Notes under the pieces: generated by a model
Databases searched by the model: none
What the model was told of the DNA's origin: nothing
The model's input: the letters and a program-made list of their open reading frames with translations, nothing else
Made by a program: the position numbers and the translations under genes
Source: Lineus longissimus
Lineage: Eukaryota > Nemertea > Pilidiophora > Heteronemertea > Lineidae
Direction of reading: 5' to 3'
Assembly (NCBI RefSeq): GCF_910592395.1
Contig: NC_088316.1
Coordinates: 19,716,001-19,780,000, forward strand
DNA length: 64,000 bases
Part shown: piece after piece, positions 59,901-64,000 of the stretch
Position numbering within the stretch: the first letter of the stretch is position 1
Layout of the letters: the number at the start of each line of letters is the position of its first letter

Positions 59901-62900
59901 AAACTAAATGAACACTTCTCAAAGTTTGGAGAGCTGAACAACATACAGGTTTGTAATTGACGTGGTTTCAGGCTGTGACATCTGAGTAGCAAGTGACCTC
60001 ACCCATACTGACATTCATGTAGGTTCCTCCACATATCATCTTACAGCAATAGAATGGGCTCACTTGGTGAAAGTTCAGGGTAGATCAGTATCATTTACCT
60101 AATCCTAAGCAGCTCGCGACTTATGCACGAGTCAGTTTGATAATCCAAATGATTGTGTTGTTTCAGGTGTGTTTTGAAGGAGACCGTGAAGGAGCCCTGG
60201 TTACATTCAGGACCAACTCAATGGCAGCAGCTGCCTACAGGAGCAGTGAGCCGGTGTTCAACAACCGATTCATCAGATTGTTCTGGCATAACAAGGAAAG
60301 GCAGAATGAGGATGACAAGGATAAAGACACTGAGGTAGGTTGCAGTCAGTTGAGGCAAGAAATGAACTGGGCCTGGGATTATAGTCAGATCACAATCATA
60401 ATTCTTTTCTCTTGTCTTTCGAGTAACAGCTTAGCAAATGCAAAGTGACTTCTGTCTGATCACCTGTTGACACATGGACCAACCTTAAACTTGTACTCTA
60501 TGTGTTGAACTTGTACTCTATGTGTTGAACTTGTACTCTATGTGTTGATGTCTTTTTTACTCAAACATCAAATCAATGTCTGATGCATTGCTCTTTCAGG
60601 ATAATAATGGTGCATCTAATCAGCCCACACCGGAAGCAAAGAGAGAAGTTATAATCCCTCCACCTGAGAAACTCTCCTTGAATAAGAAGTTGGATGCCAT
60701 TAAGAAAGAAACAGCAGACAAGGTAAGGAATCTCTCGGCTTTCATTTAGAAAGTGAATGTGAGGAAAACTTTTGATGAAAACTCTCAGCATGATTGAAAA
60801 TAGTGCAGTGGCATCCGAAAGTGCTATAGACGTATGCCCTTGACCCTCTTTCCTTCGTTCCAGGCTGTGATCAGCTCTCTCTCCAGTGGTATGATTGCCA
60901 AGACCATCTACAACACGCAGGTTCTCAAGAACAAAGCGGCAGCAATGATCGCTAACAAGGCGGCCATCACAGGGAGCACCGCCGAGGCACTGAAGAAGAG
61001 GAAGGAGGAGGTGATCAGGAAGAAGATGGAGATCCAGAAACAGAAACAGGTTCTGCTCGAGAAGCAGCTGCAGCAGCAGAAGATACTCATTGAGAAGCTT
61101 GAGAACAAGAAGCTGAAGCCAGAGGAGAAGTCCGCCATCATTACCGTTAGTGTCTTCTTCTCACGTTTATGTCCAGTGAACAAGCAATTGTTGCAGCATC
61201 GGCACAGTTTGAACAGTTTTGAAAGTATGATAATGGAAGGATATTTTCCCAATTTCAGACAATCAAGTCGCTGGCATCTGGCATTGAGAGTTTGAAGAAG
61301 GAGATGACAGAGGTGTCGGCTGCTAATAAAGCTGCAGCTCTGGATCACCGTCCACCAAGAACAAAACAGGAGGTAAGAGCATTGGCAGTATTCCTTTTCA
61401 TACTGACAGCTGACCTGGGAGTTAGACTTGATATTGTAGACTTGCTGTCTTGGGGCAGTTCGGCTGGCTGATTACATAGCTTCTGACTAGTGAAGGTAAA
61501 ATGTCACTCTTCCAATGAGAAAGCACTGGTTTAACACTTGACTGTGGTGGTACTGAGTCTGCTGCCCTGGGCAACTTGTATCAAATGTATTGATAGTGGC
61601 GATGCCTCTCCGTGATAACACGCTAACATGTGTTTCCCTTCTCAGGCCCAGAAGGAGATTCTGGACACCGAACTTGAACTCATCAACAAGGAGAGTGCCG
61701 GTGCTCCTGATACAGTTGAACTGAGAAAGAAGGTCTTGGAACTCAAGAAAGAGGTAAACATTTAATAGATTCAAGGTCATGAACCCAAGCCCTGTGGCTG
61801 CCAATCAATAGCCCCTAAAATTTCACAAAATGAAAACGCTAGACTTGGATCTATCAATGCTGTGTTGAAAGAGAACATTGTACAAGAATTGGCCAGACCA
61901 GTTCATTAGACTTGAGCAAGATGTTAATCTTGAGGCAGTGCAGCCATGTGATGCTTTACCTGAGATCTTTGGTTTGGATATACACGTATGTCTCCATTTT
62001 CAGGCAGCAGCCCTTGGGCTCCTAGGTGGTGGCCGAGGTCGTGGTGGTACCTCGCGTGGTGGCTTCAGAGGAGGGCTGCGTGGTCGTGGCCGTGGGGCAG
62101 CAGGACGCTCGATCGATCATCGCCCCAGGATGTTGTCGGTGACAGGCTTTGAAGCTTCGGATGCAGAAGCGGTGCTTACTCATTGTGCTGTAAGTTTGGA
62201 ACCCGACAGAGCAAAGTTGGGTTAATATGGTCAACAATTTTAGGGAAAACATTTACTCTTGATGTTCAGTGGATTCATGCTTGCCCTGGTGGTATAGGCA
62301 CTGATTACAAGGTTCCAAGGTCTCTTTGATGTTCATTAACCAACACTAACGTGCATCTGCCATGAATTCAAATGTTTGACATCAGATGAGTCAGCACCAA
62401 GACGTGAGTTTTCAATGGGTACTGATGATTATTTTTGGTCATATCTTGCAGATGTTTGGTGTGTTAGAAACGTCTGATTTTGATGACTCAAACACTACTC
62501 TCGTGGTGACATACAAGACTAGGAAAGAAGCGGAACTCGTGAGTATATCATGGTGTTGACATGTTCAGGTCCCCCTGAAGTGTGGATGACGTGACAATTT
62601 CAATTCATCAGCATTTTGCTCCAGCCTGTCTAAGCATGCCAAACATGCTCTGGAAACATTAGTCAGATCGAATACTATACTTGGTGACACTTTTGAATAC
62701 TCATACATGTACCTGCCAACCCGTCGTATTTTCCGTATTTAGTCCGGAAATCCGTCAAAAAAAAACCGAGTCCGGAAAGTACGGATATAATAACCCCTTT
62801 AAAAGTCCGGTTTCGAACTTTTTGCGTTTTGTCATTTTGATTTTCGGTCGTTCTGTTGATTTTCGTGTGCCAATGTCAGTCTCGCGCAACTATCTCGCAT

Positions 62901-63741
62901 ATTCATTTATGAGCACTGGGCTTTTCCATTGCGTGTTCAAGTTTAATTTTCTCTGCGTTGTGCAAGCCTGGTAACCATCAATAATGGCGGATTTCACTTG
63001 ATTTTCTAGTCGATTTACGCATGCATTTACATAACAATTACTGTGTTTTTGCCAAATTGACCTAGATTGTGGTTGTACATGAGATAGGCAGCTGTAATGC
63101 GTTTGATTTTACAGTAATCTGACTTGCGACTTGAGAGTCCTGAAGGACTCCCCAAAAGTCTGAAGTTCAAGGAAAACCAGCGAGGAGAGGCCCGCAGATT
63201 GAATTTATGCGATCAACTAACTTCTTCTGAATTTGGTCATTTTCTTCCAGGCTGTCATTGGTGCCAAGAAGTTCAACAGTAAAGTGTTGACAGTTGAATG
63301 GCATAGACCAGTCTCGGTGACCATGATGCCAGTCACGACTAATCCCTCTGATGTCACACTCTCCCTGGAGAGGGAGCTGGCGGCAGCTGTAGCTGATGAT
63401 CAAGACGATGATGTAAGTAAAGCCATGTAGCAGGGTTCAGTGGGATTTTGTGGACAGTGTGGGTCGTTGCTCTCAGTTGATGAGTGGTTGAGGTAGGTAT
63501 CGCCTGTAAGAAACACCACTTCAAGCCATCAGCTGCAACTCATTTCATTGTGGACGCAGTTTCGAATAACTGAGTTAATCTATGATAGATCCTACTACGG
63601 TCAAACAATTCTTTGTAAAACACGTTGATGATTTGTGCCATTTTGTTTCAGATTGATGAGATGGATGAGGAACTCCTGTTGGACCTCGAGGAGGAGGAGG
63701 AAGAGGATGAGGCTGATGAGAGTCGATCTTGGAGGCGGTGA
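53996..63741 (+). CDS. RBM26: RBM26/RBM27 homologue, CCCH and RRM RNA-binding protein, 22 exons
   Basis: In humans RBM26/27 work with ZFC3H1-MTR4 in nuclear poly(A) RNA decay; fly Swm is the homologue. Exons: 53996-54054, 54439-54557, 54899-55128, 55317-55447, 55644-56089, 56182-56304, 57361-57459, 57722-57940, 58175-58252, 58412-58438, 59134-59334, 59501-59710, 59809-59948, 60167-60334, 60600-60722, 60864-61145, 61259-61372, 61646-61753, 62004-62189, 62452-62538, 63251-63412, 63652-63741; 1133 residues. The N-terminal PWI-like domain has CDADPLALAKYIVALVKKD and FVDNLFESLETK. An RS-rich region (~140-330) follows, then a C3H1 finger (C365-x8-C374-x5-C380-x3-H384) and proline-rich loops. RRM1 is at ~660-735 (NNITKLNEHFSKFGELNNIQV), a coiled coil at ~835-885, an RGG stretch at ~965-995 and RRM2 at ~1001-1073. 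The acidic C terminus ends ESRSWRR as in vertebrates. The exon 5 donor is an atypical GTTGGT, required by phase. Confidence 0.95.
60488..60547. repeat. 20-bp tandem repeat, 3 perfect copies
   Basis: AACTTGTACTCTATGTGTTG starts at 60488, 60508 and 60528, with no differences between copies. It lies in intron 14 of the RBM26/27 gene, about 50 bp before the next exon's acceptor. Confidence 0.95.
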
Positions 63742-64000
63742 GCAACGTGGCCACAGCATCACGATGGCTCGAGGAGGCCATCTTGTAGAATACTACGACA
63801 TACTAGGACATCTCGCCGTCGAATCTGTATCGCGAGTCGGATATCTGTGAACTTTCACCAGGATGGATTCTATGATGTGTTAATGGACACTGAGAAAAGA
63901 CGATGACAAACTGCCAGGGTCTGCTGGTTCAAACAACGTTGGTCACTAATTGGTGTTGCCTAAAACTGTCATCTGTGGAATTAATGACAATTGTAGTTTT
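63742..64000 (+). other. RBM26/27 3' UTR, continuing past the window
   Basis: Sequence after the stop TGA at 63739-63741. No AATAAA was seen before the window ends, so the transcript end is outside. Confidence 0.6.

Noticed and set aside
62700-62990. Odd segment in RBM26/27 intron 20 with repeated TCCGGAAA/CGTATTT motifs
   Set aside because: It may be a short interspersed element, but no terminal repeats, target duplication or A/B boxes were clear, so no call was made.
1-64000. CRISPR arrays, bacterial operons or prophage
   Set aside because: The sequence is eukaryotic with spliceosomal introns; no direct-repeat/spacer array or ribosome-binding-site-led operon is present.

Overview
This is intron-rich animal nuclear DNA. 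Exons have clean GT-AG borders, introns are mostly 0.1-1.5 kb, AATAAA signals follow stop codons, and there are nested nuclear tRNA genes. The gene set (RPS3A, PDZD11, GATB, NME4-type NDP kinase, an LRRC74/EF-hand protein, RBM26/27) and the gene style fit a marine invertebrate, probably a lophotrochozoan such as an annelid, mollusc or brachiopod. The exact phylum cannot be settled from the sequence. I reconstructed gene models by joining exons by phase and splice signals; every model closes in frame from ATG to stop.

Layout. 1-5.9 kb has no recognisable gene. 5.9-6.56 kb is a higher-order minisatellite. 6.74-8.75 kb (-) is RPS3A, head-to-head with PDZD11 (8.82-10.22 kb, +); only 64 bp separate the two ATGs. 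10.5-20.3 kb is a gene desert. 20.38-22.11 kb (+) is a single-exon LRR-Ig transmembrane receptor, followed by another gap. 26.25-30.18 kb (+) is mitochondrial GATB, followed by a 111-bp minisatellite. 33.04-36.72 kb (-) is an NME4-like mitochondrial nucleoside diphosphate kinase, convergent with GATB. 37.80-43.51 kb (+) is an LRRC74-family LRR/EF-hand gene whose introns hold three identical initiator tRNA-Met genes, two antisense and one sense. 45.67-51.12 kb (+) encodes a 766-aa protein with a farnesoic-acid-O-methyltransferase-like domain, a probable winged helix and a C-terminal nucleoside-phosphorylase/nucleosidase domain. 51.7-52.75 kb holds a LINE 3' relic and a foldback-type element with an exon-like insert. 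54.0-63.74 kb (+) is RBM26/27, 22 coding exons; its 3' UTR runs to the window edge.

The genes are not a functional operon. Most are ordinary housekeeping loci (translation, mitochondrial tRNA charging, nucleotide balance, nuclear RNA decay). The least understood locus is the FAMeT-like/winged-helix/nucleosidase gene. It looks like a regulated nucleotide- or nucleoside-processing enzyme, and related phosphorylase domains serve as effectors in immune-type proteins of other organisms. It also carries a candidate 12-nt microexon just after the start codon.
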